64,000 nucleotides of DNA, taken from Alteromonas sp. LOR. GTDB taxonomy: Bacteria > Pseudomonadota > Gammaproteobacteria > Enterobacterales > Alteromonadaceae. Made by a program: the position numbers and the translations under genes. The notes beneath the pieces are model-generated. The model made no database searches. It had not been told where the DNA came from and saw only the letters and a list, made by a program, of their open reading frames with translations. Location of the stretch: positions 615,916 to 679,915 of the forward strand of contig NZ_JQFW01000015.1 in NCBI RefSeq assembly GCF_000753865.1. Reading direction: 5' to 3'. Positions 1 through 9,017 of the stretch are shown in pieces. Positions within the stretch are counted from its first letter, which is position 1; every line of letters starts with the position of its first letter.

Positions 1-356
1 TAGCGCCGGTGCCCGGTGCGCCTGACTATGTGTTAGGAATAATAAACCTGCGTGGTAACGTTGTTACGGTTATCGATACGCGAGCACGCTTTGGTTTACC
101 TCCTACTGAAGTTACCGACAATACGCGTATTGTTATCATAGAGTCTGATGAACAAGTCGTTGGCATACTCGTCGATAGCGTCGCTGAAGTGGTGTATCTG
201 AAGTCGTCTGAAATCGATAGTGCGCCAAACGTAGGCACTGAAGAAAGTGCTAAGTTTATACAAGGCGTAAGCAATCGCGATGGCGAGCTTCTTATCTTAG
301 TCGATTTGAACAAGTTGCTAAGCGATGAAGAGTGGGACGAGCTGAGTAGTATTTAG
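1..356 (+). CDS. cheW: CheW chemotaxis coupling protein, 5' end outside the window
   Basis: The reading frame is open from the left edge, so the N-terminus is missing; the GTG at 9 lies inside the conserved domain and is not the start. The visible part carries the CheW core: VPGAPDYVLGIINLRG, then VIDTRARFGLP and the later IRG/beta-barrel segment ending near ILVDLNKLL. CheW proteins link methyl-accepting receptors to the histidine kinase CheA at the inner membrane. It is followed by a DUF2802 gene, an arrangement typical of the distal end of flagellar/chemotaxis operons in gammaproteobacteria. Family assignment is firm; which CheW paralogue it is cannot be told from the fragment. Confidence 0.93.
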   Translation, partial: APVPGAPDYVLGIINLRGNVVTVIDTRARFGLPPTEVTDNTRIVIIESDEQVVGILVDSVAEVVYLKSSEIDSAPNVGTEESAKFIQGVSNRDGELLILVDLNKLLSDEEWDELSSI

Positions 357-456
357 TGAGTAGGCTTTAGTAAGTACTATGTAGTGAAAGTAGAGCTGAT
401 GGCACGTGTGCCGTCAGCTCCCCCTTGTATCCCTGTCTCATTTAGGTGTGTCGCAT

Positions 457-891
457 ATGGACTTGCAGCTTGCTGCTCTGTCACTGGTTGAATGTATACT
501 CGCGATAATCAGTTTTTTACTTATTATCGCCGTTATAGTGCTTTATACAAAACTTCGCAAAACAACTGAATTGTTAGAAAACCTTACCGTCAAGGTCTCA
601 ACAGAGCTGTCGAACATTGCTGTCCAAGTTAATGATGCTAACAACCAGCAATCTGAAATTCAGGCTAGAAGCGTTGTGATCAGTAAGCATTTACAGCGTA
701 TTGATGAAAAGCAGCAAGACGTGGACAATCAACTTCGAGAGCTAAAGTTTCAAGATCCATCGTTGAAGCTGTATCAGCGGGCTGCTGATTTAGTCAAACA
801 AGGCGCCACGATTGAGGAAATCATTGAAACCTGCGATATTCCCCGTGCCGAAGCCGAGATGCTTGTTATGGTGCACAAGTCGGGCAGCTAA
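457..891 (+). CDS. DUF2802 membrane-anchored coiled-coil protein
   Basis: A 144-residue protein starting MDLQLAALSLVECI. I place the start at 457 because AGGTG at 444-448 stands 8 nt before it; the frame is open further upstream to 406 but without a better ribosome binding site. Residues about 8-30 form one hydrophobic membrane segment, followed by a polar stretch likely to be coiled coil (about 35-95) and a C-terminal helix-turn-helix-like part (ATIEEIIETCDIPRAEAEMLV). This matches the DUF2802 family found next to cheW at the end of flagellar operons. Its molecular role is not established. Confidence 0.8.
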   Translation: MDLQLAALSLVECILAIISFLLIIAVIVLYTKLRKTTELLENLTVKVSTELSNIAVQVNDANNQQSEIQARSVVISKHLQRIDEKQQDVDNQLRELKFQDPSLKLYQRAADLVKQGATIEEIIETCDIPRAEAEMLVMVHKSGS

Positions 892-1057
892 TTTTTTAGT
901 GCTGCTATCTATATAAGTCTTAGTCACTCTATTCCTTTGTGTTGATGGTGCGTGATGCGCGCATGCCACTTATATATTTTCTAATCTTTCTTACTCTTAT
1001 CTAGCGCTCATACACTTCCCTCCCAGTTTCCTCCACTTCCCTACCAACTTTGCGTTT

Positions 1058-1107
1058 AGACGTCTAGACGTAAAGATGTTGACATATTCACAGTATTCGC
1101 CACAATA
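1058..1107 (+). promoter_or_regulatory. MetJ operator (three tandem met boxes) over the metA promoter
   Basis: Three contiguous 8-bp boxes lie in register: AGACGTCT (1058-1065, a perfect met box), AGACGTAA (1066-1073) and AGATGTTG (1074-1081). The last overlaps TTGACA at 1079-1084, which with CACAAT at 1101-1106 (16-nt spacer) makes a plausible sigma-70 promoter. MetJ with S-adenosylmethionine binds two or more adjacent met boxes and blocks RNA polymerase, so this should repress the metA-metH operon when methionine is plentiful. metJ itself is not in the window. Confidence 0.82.
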
Positions 1108-1138
1108 CAGTTATCGTTTTTTTTGACTGGAGTTATTT

Positions 1139-2077
1139 ATGCCAATCCGTATCCCTGTGCAACTACCTGCTCAGAATGTCTTGTTAGGTGAAAACATATT
1201 CACTATGGATATGGATAGAGCGGCGAGTCAGGAAATTCGTCCTCTTGAAGTGGGTATCCTTAATTTAATGCCCAATAAGATAGAGACAGAAGTGCAGTTA
1301 CTGAGATTGTTGTCTAATACGCCATTGCAAATTAATGTGGACTTTATTCGCATCGATAACCAAGCACCAAAAAATACACCACAGTCTCATATGGATGCCT
1401 TCTACCACGAGTTTTCAAGCGTAGCGAATAAAAAGTATGACGGGCTGATTGTCACGGGCGCCCCCCTTGCTTTACTCGATTATGAAGAGGTGAAGTATTG
1501 GGAAAATATGAAAACTATTTTGGAATGGGCCCAGCGCCACGTTAACTCAACCCTCTATTTGTGCTGGGCTGCTCACGCCGCGATGTATCATTTCTACGGC
1601 GTGACGCGGGAGCTTCGAAACGAAAAATTTTCAGGCGTATACCAGCACAATGTTAACGATCCAAACAACGAATTACTGCGTGGATTTGACTCTCCCTTCG
1701 CAGCACCACACTCTCGTTACGGTCACATAGACACATCACTTTATAATAGTGTTGAAGGTCTTAATGTGGTGGCTGAATCAGAAGAGGTGGGAGCTTATAT
1801 TGTCGCATCAGAAGACAAACGGATGGTGTTTGTTACCGGACACCCCGAGTACGACCCCGACACGCTAAAAGACGAATATCTGCGTGACGTGCAAGCTGGT
1901 CAACACCCAGCGGTGCCGAACAATTATTTCACTGACAATGACCCAACTAAACCGCCTTTAGTTCAATGGCGCTCCCATGGAAGTCTATTGTTTACAAATT
2001 GGCTTAACTATTACGTTTATCAAACAACGCCGTACGATTTAAGTCAGTTAGCTGAAAAACCACAGCCAAAGAGGTAA
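1139..2077 (+). CDS. metA: Homoserine O-succinyltransferase (MetA)
   Basis: Cytoplasmic enzyme that acylates homoserine in the first committed step of methionine synthesis. Length 312 is close to the family norm. The catalytic triad falls at the same numbers as in E. coli MetA: Cys142 in LYLCWAAHAAMY and His235/Glu237 in VTGHPEYDP. Residue 111, which separates succinyl- from acetyl-transferases (Glu in acetyl-type enzymes), is Ala in GAPLALLDY, which favours succinyl-CoA. The ATG at 1139 has CTGGAG about 6 nt upstream. Only 3 nt separate it from the methionine synthase gene, so the two are co-transcribed behind the MetJ operator. Confidence 0.95.
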   Translation: MPIRIPVQLPAQNVLLGENIFTMDMDRAASQEIRPLEVGILNLMPNKIETEVQLLRLLSNTPLQINVDFIRIDNQAPKNTPQSHMDAFYHEFSSVANKKYDGLIVTGAPLALLDYEEVKYWENMKTILEWAQRHVNSTLYLCWAAHAAMYHFYGVTRELRNEKFSGVYQHNVNDPNNELLRGFDSPFAAPHSRYGHIDTSLYNSVEGLNVVAESEEVGAYIVASEDKRMVFVTGHPEYDPDTLKDEYLRDVQAGQHPAVPNNYFTDNDPTKPPLVQWRSHGSLLFTNWLNYYVYQTTPYDLSQLAEKPQPKR

Positions 2078-2080
2078 CGC

Positions 2081-3148
2081 GTGAGTAACGATTTAGATTC
2101 GAAAGCACGAGCTAGTCTAGCCAGTGCCGCAAAAGAAAGAATTTTAATTCTTGATGGCGCCATGGGCACCATGATCCAACGCCATAAGCTAGAAGAAGAT
2201 GACTATCGCGGCGACCAATTTGCCGATTGGCATTGTGATGTTCAGGGGAACAACGACCTGCTTGTATTAACTCAGCCTGATCTTATCTACCAAATCCATT
2301 GCGATTACTTAGAGGCAGGTGCTGACATAATCGAGACAAATACGTTTAATGCTACCACCATAGCTATGGCCGATTACGATATGGAAGCCATATCTCGTGA
2401 TATTAACGTGGCAGCTGCGAAACTTGCTAAGAAAGCTGCGCAACAATACAGTCTAAAAACACCGGACAAGCCACGTTACGTTGCGGGCGTGCTAGGGCCT
2501 ACCAACCGCACCGCTTCAATATCCCCAGATGTAAATGACCCGGGCAAACGAAACGTCACCTTTGACGAATTAGTTAACGCGTACAGCGAGTCTACCGAAG
2601 CACTGATTGAAGGTGGTGCTGACCTCATTATGCTTGAAACCATTTTCGATACGCTAAATGCAAAAGCGGCGGCCTTTGCTGTAGAGCAAACCTTTGAAAA
2701 AATGGGTATAACCCTGCCGGTTATGGTATCGGGAACGATCACCGATGCATCGGGGCGCACACTATCAGGTCAAACCGCCGAAGCGTTTTATTACTCTATG
2801 CGTCATATTAGCCCATTTTCTTTCGGACTTAATTGTGCATTAGGCCCTGATCTTCTGCGACAGTATGTTGATGAAGTTGCCACTATTTCAGAGTGTTTAA
2901 TTTCAGCACACCCCAATGCTGGGCTGCCCAATGAGTTTGGTGAATACGATATGGAAGGCCCAGAAATGGCCGAACATATCAAAGAGTGGGCGGAATCTGG
3001 CTTAGTCAATATTGTGGGAGGCTGCTGTGGAAGTACGCCTGAGCACATAAGCGATATAGCCAACGCCGTTGCGGGCATTAAGCCTCGTCAAGTTCCAGCA
3101 TTTGAACCTAAAATGCGTCTGTCAGGCCTAGAGCCATTTGTACACTAG
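2081..3148 (+). CDS. metH: Methionine synthase, homocysteine-binding subunit (split MetH, N-terminal part)
   Basis: 355 residues covering only the homocysteine S-methyltransferase barrel of cobalamin-dependent methionine synthase. The zinc/homocysteine cysteines are Cys252 (FGLNCALGP) and Cys315-Cys316 ([11 protein letters not shown]). It starts with GTG at 2081. The chain ends with TAG at 3146-3148, and the rest of MetH starts 9 nt later with its own Shine-Dalgarno. In most gammaproteobacteria the whole enzyme is one protein of about 1,230 residues; the two pieces here sum to 1,229 with no missing domain. A natural two-subunit enzyme is more likely than a sequencing frameshift, because the stop is followed by a well-formed ribosome binding site. 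Confidence 0.92.
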   Translation: MSNDLDSKARASLASAAKERILILDGAMGTMIQRHKLEEDDYRGDQFADWHCDVQGNNDLLVLTQPDLIYQIHCDYLEAGADIIETNTFNATTIAMADYDMEAISRDINVAAAKLAKKAAQQYSLKTPDKPRYVAGVLGPTNRTASISPDVNDPGKRNVTFDELVNAYSESTEALIEGGADLIMLETIFDTLNAKAAAFAVEQTFEKMGITLPVMVSGTITDASGRTLSGQTAEAFYYSMRHISPFSFGLNCALGPDLLRQYVDEVATISECLISAHPNAGLPNEFGEYDMEGPEMAEHIKEWAESGLVNIVGGCCGSTPEHISDIANAVAGIKPRQVPAFEPKMRLSGLEPFVH

Positions 3149-3157
3149 GAGGGCAAT

Positions 3158-5782
3158 GTGAGCGCAGATTTTTCTACATTTATAAATATTGGTGAAAGAA
3201 CCAACGTAACCGGATCAGCTCGATTCAAACGGCTCATTTTGGACGGTGACTACGAAGCAGCGCTCGACGTTGCTCGTCAACAAGTTGAGAACGGTGCGCA
3301 AATCATCGATATCAACATGGATGAGGCGATGCTCGATTCAGAGCAGGCAATGGTGACGTTTTTAAACCTTATTGCGTCTGAGCCTGACATAAGCCGAGTG
3401 CCTATCATGATTGACTCCTCAAAATGGGACGTCATTGAGGCCGGTCTTAAATGCGTACAGGGCAAAGCTATTGTTAACTCCATAAGCCTTAAAGAGGGTG
3501 AGGCGCTTTTCATTGCACAAGCGAAAAAAATCAAACGATATGGCGCCGCTACGGTTGTTATGGCGTTTGATGAAAAAGGCCAAGCAGACACCCAAAAGCG
3601 CAAAGTTGAAATCTGTCAACGAAGCTACAAAGTACTCACTGAGCAAGTTGGATTTCCTCCCGAAGATATTATTTTTGACCCGAACATTTTTGCTGTCGCA
3701 ACCGGCATTGAAGAGCATGATAACTACGCGGTCGACTTTATTGAGGCAACACGTGTTATCCGCAAAACGTGCCCCTATGCGCACATTTCCGGTGGCCTTT
3801 CCAATATTTCATTTTCGTTTCGTGGCAATAACCCTGTTCGCGAAGCTATGCATTCGGTTTTTCTTTTCCACGCTATTCGAGCGGGGATGGACATGGCCAT
3901 CGTTAATGCCGGTCAGCTTGAGGTGTACGATGAAATTCCCAAGGCACTTCGTGAGGCGGTAGAAGACGTCATATTAAACAGGCGCAGCGATGGCACCGAG
4001 CGACTACTCGAAATAGCCCCACAATTCCAAGGCGATGGAAAGGCGGCGGCAAAAGAAGATCTTACTTGGCGAGAACAAAACGTTAGTAAACGCTTAGAGC
4101 ATGCTTTGATAAAAGGGATTACCGATTACATTATTGATGATACCGAAGAAGCGCGTTTAGAGGCTGAACGCCCGTTACACGTTATTGAAGGCCCGCTCAT
4201 GGATGGGATGAATGTCGTCGGGGATTTATTTGGCGAAGGCAAGATGTTCTTACCCCAGGTAGTTAAATCTGCCCGAGTAATGAAAAAAGCAGTTGCTCAC
4301 CTACAGCCATACATAGAAGCTGAGAAGTCTGACGATAATAAAAGTAACGGTAAAATATTACTGGCCACCGTAAAAGGTGATGTTCACGATATCGGCAAAA
4401 ATATTGTTGGTGTTGTTTTGCAGTGTAATAACTTTGAAGTTATTGATATGGGTGTCATGGTGCCCGCGGCAAATATTCTTCAAAAAGCGAAAGAAGAAAA
4501 TGTGGATATGATTGGTCTTTCGGGGCTCATTACGCCGTCGCTAGATGAAATGGTGTACGTGGCTAAAGAGATGGAGCGCCAAGGTTTTGATATGCCACTG
4601 CTTATCGGTGGTGCAACAACGTCGAAAGCCCATACTGCCGTTAAGATAGAGCAAAACTATCATTCAGCTGTGGCCTATGTACCTAATGCGAGTCGTGCAG
4701 TAGGCGTGTGTCAGAAATTGCTGAACAAAGGTTCGCGGGATATATACGCAAAAGAATTAGCGAAAGAATACGATACGGTACGAGAGCAGCATACTCGTAA
4801 AAAGCCCCGCAGTAAGCCTGTTACACTTGAGGCTGCGCGAGCTAATGGCTGCAAAGTCAATTTTGCTGAGCACCCTGTTAAGCCAGCGCAGCTTGGTGTA
4901 ACGCCTATCACCGCAGACTTGGCTACATTACGAGATTATATTGACTGGACGCCTTTCTTTTTAACGTGGTCATTAGCAGGGAAATATCCACGAATCCTTA
5001 ATGATGACGTGGTTGGTGAAGAAGCAACGTCATTGTTTGCTGATGCCAACGCCATGTTAGATAAAATTATTGCTGATAGCTCACTTGAAGCAAAAGGCGT
5101 GATAGGGTTGTTTCCCGCAAATAGGGTGGGCGACGATATCGAAGTCTATTCAGATGAGAGCCGCACTTCGGTAAAAGGGGTTGCACATCATTTGCGTCAG
5201 CAAACCCAAAAAGATAAATTTGCCAACTACTGCCTTGCCGATTTTGTGGCTGAAAAGCAAAGCGGAATTGCAGATTATATCGGCGCGTTTGCAGTTACTG
5301 GCGGCATAGGTGAGGACACCCTTGCCGATGCATATATTAAGGCCGGTGATGACTACAATGGCATTATGGTAAAAGCCGTTGCTGATCGCCTAGCTGAAGC
5401 GTTTGCTGAATACCTTCATCAGCAGGTGCGCTTGAAGTATTGGGCCTATGCGCCTAATGAAACCTTAAGCAATGAAGAACTCATTAGGGAGAAGTACCAG
5501 GGTATTCGACCTGCGCCAGGTTATGCGGCGTGTCCAGAGCATACTGAGAAACAGCTCATTTGGGATTTGTTATCTGCAAAAGAGCACACCGGCATGACGC
5601 TTACTGAAAGTTATGCAATGTGGCCTGGCGCGTCCGTATCGGGATGGTACTTCGCTCACCCAGAAGCAAAATACTTTGCGGTGGCTAAAATCCAACCTGA
5701 CCAAGTTGAGGATTACGCCAAGCGCAAAAACTGGACATTGGAAGAAGCCGAGAAATGGCTTGGGCCTAATCTGAGTGATTAG
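3158..5782 (+). CDS. metH: Methionine synthase, folate/cobalamin/reactivation subunit (split MetH, C-terminal part)
   Basis: 874 residues. Order of domains: pterin-binding barrel (about 5-290, starting [13 protein letters not shown]), four-helix cap (about 305-390), B12-binding domain with GDVHDIGKN whose His410 is the expected lower cobalt ligand, and AdoMet reactivation domain (about 550-874) with [12 protein letters not shown] near 784. It moves the methyl group from methyltetrahydrofolate through cobalamin to homocysteine held by the partner subunit. The start is GTG at 3158 with AGGAGGG at 3147-3153. No cobalamin riboswitch is visible upstream; control is probably through the MetJ operator before metA. 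Confidence 0.95.
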   Translation: MSADFSTFINIGERTNVTGSARFKRLILDGDYEAALDVARQQVENGAQIIDINMDEAMLDSEQAMVTFLNLIASEPDISRVPIMIDSSKWDVIEAGLKCVQGKAIVNSISLKEGEALFIAQAKKIKRYGAATVVMAFDEKGQADTQKRKVEICQRSYKVLTEQVGFPPEDIIFDPNIFAVATGIEEHDNYAVDFIEATRVIRKTCPYAHISGGLSNISFSFRGNNPVREAMHSVFLFHAIRAGMDMAIVNAGQLEVYDEIPKALREAVEDVILNRRSDGTERLLEIAPQFQGDGKAAAKEDLTWREQNVSKRLEHALIKGITDYIIDDTEEARLEAERPLHVIEGPLMDGMNVVGDLFGEGKMFLPQVVKSARVMKKAVAHLQPYIEAEKSDDNKSNGKILLATVKGDVHDIGKNIVGVVLQCNNFEVIDMGVMVPAANILQKAKEENVDMIGLSGLITPSLDEMVYVAKEMERQGFDMPLLIGGATTSKAHTAVKIEQNYHSAVAYVPNASRAVGVCQKLLNKGSRDIYAKELAKEYDTVREQHTRKKPRSKPVTLEAARANGCKVNFAEHPVKPAQLGVTPITADLATLRDYIDWTPFFLTWSLAGKYPRILNDDVVGEEATSLFADANAMLDKIIADSSLEAKGVIGLFPANRVGDDIEVYSDESRTSVKGVAHHLRQQTQKDKFANYCLADFVAEKQSGIADYIGAFAVTGGIGEDTLADAYIKAGDDYNGIMVKAVADRLAEAFAEYLHQQVRLKYWAYAPNETLSNEELIREKYQGIRPAPGYAACPEHTEKQLIWDLLSAKEHTGMTLTESYAMWPGASVSGWYFAHPEAKYFAVAKIQPDQVEDYAKRKNWTLEEAEKWLGPNLSD

Positions 5783-5833
5783 GTCAATCTGCCGCTTTGC
5801 TAAATTATCTGTAAGATGGAAGTTATAACAGTA

Positions 5834-6418
5834 ATGGAAAAACCATTTAGCCAAGCCTGTGAGAATAACAAACGCCCAATTTTAGATATTCTAAAAAGGG
5901 CGTTCGCCCATACTCAACAGGTGCTTGAAATTGGCAGCGGAACCGGGCAGCACGCATCCTACCTTGCTGCTCATTTGCCTCATTTGATGTGGCATACGAG
6001 CGATCAATACGAGTACCACGACGGAATAAACGCTTGGGTAAGTGAGTCTTCACTATCCAATCTTATTCAGCCAATCGGATTTAAGGTGGGTGTAGATCCG
6101 TTTCCTGCTTTGCCCTTTGATGGAATATTTTCCGCCAATACTGCCCATATTATGCAAAAGCATGAGGCAAAACTGCTTATGGAATTAGTGTCGCAGAAAC
6201 TTCCTAAAGGCGGCACATTTTGCCAATATGGCCCGTTCACACAATCAGGTGTTTTCTCATCTCAAAGTAATGCTGAGTTTCATCAATCGTTAGTCGAGCG
6301 GGGATGTGGCGGTTACAGAGATATTGATGAACTCAAAGCATGGGCTAAACGACTCACATTGAAAGAAATGATAACGATGCCTGCTAACAATCTTATGTTA
6401 GTGTGGACGAAAGAATAA
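5834..6418 (+). CDS. DUF938 family SAM-dependent methyltransferase-like protein
   Basis: 194 residues from MEKPFSQACENNKRPIL. The frame is open to an ATG at 5816, but GGAAG at 5818-5822 and family starts favour 5834; this is uncertain. VLEIGSGTGQHASYLA (about residues 32-47) is a class I methyltransferase motif I, and FSANTAHIM follows as in DUF938 proteins. The substrate is unknown. It lies 51 nt after metH in the same direction, so it could be co-transcribed with the methionine genes, which would fit an AdoMet-using protein, but no functional link is shown. Confidence 0.82.
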   Translation: MEKPFSQACENNKRPILDILKRAFAHTQQVLEIGSGTGQHASYLAAHLPHLMWHTSDQYEYHDGINAWVSESSLSNLIQPIGFKVGVDPFPALPFDGIFSANTAHIMQKHEAKLLMELVSQKLPKGGTFCQYGPFTQSGVFSSQSNAEFHQSLVERGCGGYRDIDELKAWAKRLTLKEMITMPANNLMLVWTKE

Positions 6419-6461
6419 TAACATTTAAAACCAATTTTCTAAAAAACTATCAAGGAATACT

Positions 6462-6746
6462 ATGTCATTTTCAGTTAACCACTACTTCGACAATAAAGTC
6501 ACCTCAATAGCATTTGATTCAGCAAATGGTCCCTGTACATCGGGTGTGATGTCTGTAGGTGAGTATACTTTCGATACTTCAAAGAAAGAACTAATGAAAG
6601 TTGTCGAGGGTGAGCTTACCGTAAAACTACCCGGTAGCGATGAGTGGCAATCGTTTCCGGCCGGCACTGAATTTAACGTAGATGCCAATGTGTCGTTTGA
6701 CGTAAAAGTATCATCGCCAACGGCTTACCTTTGCTTTTACAGCTAG
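6462..6746 (+). CDS. ppnP: Pyrimidine/purine nucleoside phosphorylase PpnP
   Basis: A 94-residue single-domain cupin (DUF1255, YaiE/PpnP family). The sequence runs NHYFDNKVTSIAFD, GVMSVGEYTFDT, and the metal-cupin end PAGTEFNVDANVSFDVKV. Family members phosphorolyse several purine and pyrimidine nucleosides to the base and ribose-1-phosphate in the cytosol. Length is full. AAGGA stands about 8 nt before the ATG. A strong bidirectional terminator begins about 115 nt downstream. Confidence 0.92.
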   Translation: MSFSVNHYFDNKVTSIAFDSANGPCTSGVMSVGEYTFDTSKKELMKVVEGELTVKLPGSDEWQSFPAGTEFNVDANVSFDVKVSSPTAYLCFYS

Positions 6747-6862
6747 TTAGGGCGTGTTGAACGTTGTTGTACGAGTTTTGGGCTAAATGCACAGAAAGCC
6801 TTAGCCCTAGCTAATACCTATATGGACGAAGGGCCTCGATTCTCAACAGCGCCTTCGCTTCA

Positions 6863-6899
6863 ACAGCCCGCCGTTATTGCTGCGGGCTGTTTGTTTTTA
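6863..6899. terminator. Bidirectional intrinsic terminator between ppnP and metR
   Basis: ACAGCCCGC (6863-6871) and GCGGGCTGT (6882-6890) form a perfect 9-bp stem with a 10-nt loop, followed by a T-rich tract on the plus strand. It overlaps the last codons of the convergent metR, so it can end ppnP transcripts. Confidence 0.85.
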
Positions 6900-7782
6900 A
6901 TCCTTGCGCCATTGCCATCTCTACAAAACTATCAATAAAACCCAGTGTGTCAGTACGCTTTCTGTGCCCCACGAATAAGGTTTTTGTTAGCCCCTCTTCG
7001 CCAAGGGGACGACAGCACAGCAGTTCACTTTCTTTCGACTCATCTACAAGCCATTTAGGCAGCGCAGTTACCCCTCTTCCTGCTGCAACCATTTGCATAA
7101 TAATCTCAGTGGTCTCTATAGTTTTGTGACTTTTAACAGATGCATTGGCCGGTGTTAAAAATTGAGAGAATATGTCCAATCTACTGTTTTCAACTGGGTA
7201 AGAAATGAGCGTCTCTTGAGCGAGGTCCCGAGGTGCTATAAATGCCTTCGACGCCAAGTTGTGTGTACTGTGCATAACGAGAACCTGTTCATAGCTAAAC
7301 ACAGGTGTGTAAGTAATCGCGTCTAAGTGCAGGGGATCGGGAGTAATGAGTACATCAATGTCATAACCATGCAGCGCTTGTAGGCCACCAAAAGAAAAGG
7401 CACGTCGTACGTCTACGTCTACATCAGGAAATCGTTTTAGAAAGGGAGCGACTATTTTCAATAGCCATTCAAAGCAGGGGTAACATTCCATTCCAATGCG
7501 CAGTGTGCCTTGCTTGCCTTCGGCAAATCGACGAAGTTGCGCTTCTGTGTGTTCAAACTGAGGTAATATACGCTGTGCAAGGCCAAGTAAACTTTCACCT
7601 GCCTGAGTCAAAAACAAACGCCTGCCTTCTTTTTGCCACAGCGGAACATCAAACTCGTGTTCAAGCTTTTTCATAGCATGACTTAAGGCCGACTGGGTTA
7701 AGTACAAGGATTTCGCGGCTTGAGTCATCGTGCCATGCTGGTGTATTGCGTGGACAATACGCAGGTGTTGTCTATCAATCAT
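6874..7782 (-). CDS. metR: LysR-type regulator, MetR-like
   Basis: 302 residues. N-terminal winged helix-turn-helix (TMTQAAKSLYLTQSALSHAMKKLE, about 18-41) and a LysR effector domain. Features shared with E. coli MetR include MECYPCFEWL (MetR IECHSCIQWL), YPVENSRLDIFSQFLTPA (YPVQRSRLDVWRHFLQPA) and MVAAGRGVTALPKWLVDES. MetR uses homocysteine as co-activator and switches on metE, metH and metA in enterics. Its position one gene cluster away from metA/metH supports the assignment. I did not find a convincing TGAA-N5-TTCA MetR site in its own upstream region. Confidence 0.88.
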   Translation of the reverse strand: MIDRQHLRIVHAIHQHGTMTQAAKSLYLTQSALSHAMKKLEHEFDVPLWQKEGRRLFLTQAGESLLGLAQRILPQFEHTEAQLRRFAEGKQGTLRIGMECYPCFEWLLKIVAPFLKRFPDVDVDVRRAFSFGGLQALHGYDIDVLITPDPLHLDAITYTPVFSYEQVLVMHSTHNLASKAFIAPRDLAQETLISYPVENSRLDIFSQFLTPANASVKSHKTIETTEIIMQMVAAGRGVTALPKWLVDESKESELLCCRPLGEEGLTKTLFVGHRKRTDTLGFIDSFVEMAMAQGLKTNSPQQ

Positions 7783-7910
7783 GTGTATAAAAGCGCTTGT
7801 GAGTGTGTAGTCAATATAACATCAATAGATGTGTTAAAAGCGCTAATTCAATAACCCTATTTAAATAACTGGTTTTAATTAAATAACGAGCATCTTTTCA
7901 CTCACCAAGC

Positions 7911-8852
7911 CTAATCACACATAGTGACAGCATCAGCCAGCCGCTCTTCAATAATACGCCTAATAATAATAGACATCTCACGGAAGGTCTTTCGACTAGG
8001 TGATGTATTACGCCATGCAAGAGAATGCTGGCGTTCAATAGGCATGTTAGCAATTTCGCACACGTGTAAAGCTTCAGGTTTGTGTAATTCAGAATGAATA
8101 TAAAGACCGGGTAAAAAGGCAACACCCATACCCATAACCACCATTTGTCTTAATGTATCAAGGCTAGTGCCTTCATAGTCTCGCTGTAAGTCTGCACCTA
8201 TGTCTTCGCATATTCTTTGCACTTGATGGTGAAAATGATGCTTATCTTCTAACGTAAGTATTTTTTCACCGCTGATATCTTCAGGGTGCACAAATGCTTT
8301 TCCCGATAGAAAATGGTCAGATGGAGTAACAAACTTTAGCGGTTCTTTAAACAGCGGCGAGGTAATAAGCTGTGAGTTATCACTTGAAAGGGGGGAAAGG
8401 ATAATGTCGTACTCACCTCTTAATAATCCGTGCTGCAAGTCATCGGGTGACGCTTCTCTTACGTAAAATCGCAGTCCCGGCTTTAGTCTGTGCAAATCGG
8501 GTAAAACAAAAGGCAATAAATAAGGGCCAAGTGTCGGAGGAATACCCAGCCGATAGGTGATTACTTCTCCTTTTGAGAGATCGCGAGCCATTTCCGAGAA
8601 GCGTTGAGTAGACTGCAAGACCTCTTCTGCACTTGCTAAAAGCGCCTTTCCTTGTGGCGAAAGCAAGGTGCCAGTACGGGAACGTTCTAAAAGCGTTAAA
8701 TTCAGTGTGTCTTCTAACGCATTTATCTGGCTAGTCAGCGTAGGTTGGCTAATGCCAAGTGCCCCTGCTGCCTGTCGAAAATTGAGGTATTTTGCAACGG
8801 CCACAAAGTAGCGAATCTGGTTAAACGAGGGGGCTTTACCACCTAATTGCAT
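7911..8852 (-). CDS. OxyR-like LysR regulator lacking the peroxidatic cysteine
   Basis: 313 residues. The DNA-binding domain (FRQAAGALGISQPTLTSQINALE) and effector domain resemble OxyR, including LTLEDKHHF...ICEDIGAD and TSLDTLRQMVVMGMGVAFLPGLY. In E. coli OxyR the peroxide-sensing cysteines are Cys199 and Cys208; here the aligned positions are His206 and Cys215. Disulfide sensing of peroxide is therefore unlikely. The gene is divergent from a carbonic anhydrase/SulP pair, so it more likely responds to a metabolite linked to CO2 or bicarbonate; this is inference. I leave the symbol blank for that reason. Confidence 0.85.
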   Translation of the reverse strand: MQLGGKAPSFNQIRYFVAVAKYLNFRQAAGALGISQPTLTSQINALEDTLNLTLLERSRTGTLLSPQGKALLASAEEVLQSTQRFSEMARDLSKGEVITYRLGIPPTLGPYLLPFVLPDLHRLKPGLRFYVREASPDDLQHGLLRGEYDIILSPLSSDNSQLITSPLFKEPLKFVTPSDHFLSGKAFVHPEDISGEKILTLEDKHHFHHQVQRICEDIGADLQRDYEGTSLDTLRQMVVMGMGVAFLPGLYIHSELHKPEALHVCEIANMPIERQHSLAWRNTSPSRKTFREMSIIIRRIIEERLADAVTMCD

Positions 8853-8912
8853 AATTAAAACTCCTACTTTTGGCTATAATTAATGGGCAATCCATCTAAC
8901 AATTAACTCGCT

Positions 8913-8931
8913 TGATAGTTTTTGGTTATCA
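8913..8931. promoter_or_regulatory. LysR-type palindromic binding site in the divergent intergenic region
   Basis: TGATA (8913-8917) and TATCA (8927-8931) are inverted with a 9-nt spacer, which fits the T-N11-A rule for LysR sites. A second half, CTATCAAG at 8957-8964, repeats the inverse of CTTGATAG at 8911-8918. The 165-nt region between the LysR gene and can would let one site control both directions. Confidence 0.55.
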
Positions 8932-9017
8932 CGAGGTGGTATATTAAACTATTAATCTATCAAGTGACACTAGAGTATTAACATTGTTATAACTATTAAA
9001 AATAACCGGAGTATTCT

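Noticed and set aside
891..1138. Cobalamin or SAM riboswitch before metA-metH
   Set aside because: No B12 box or SAM-riboswitch core found; the met boxes explain control.
7911..8852. Naming the LysR gene oxyR
   Set aside because: The peroxidatic cysteine is His, and the neighbours are carbonic anhydrase and SulP rather than peroxide-defence genes.
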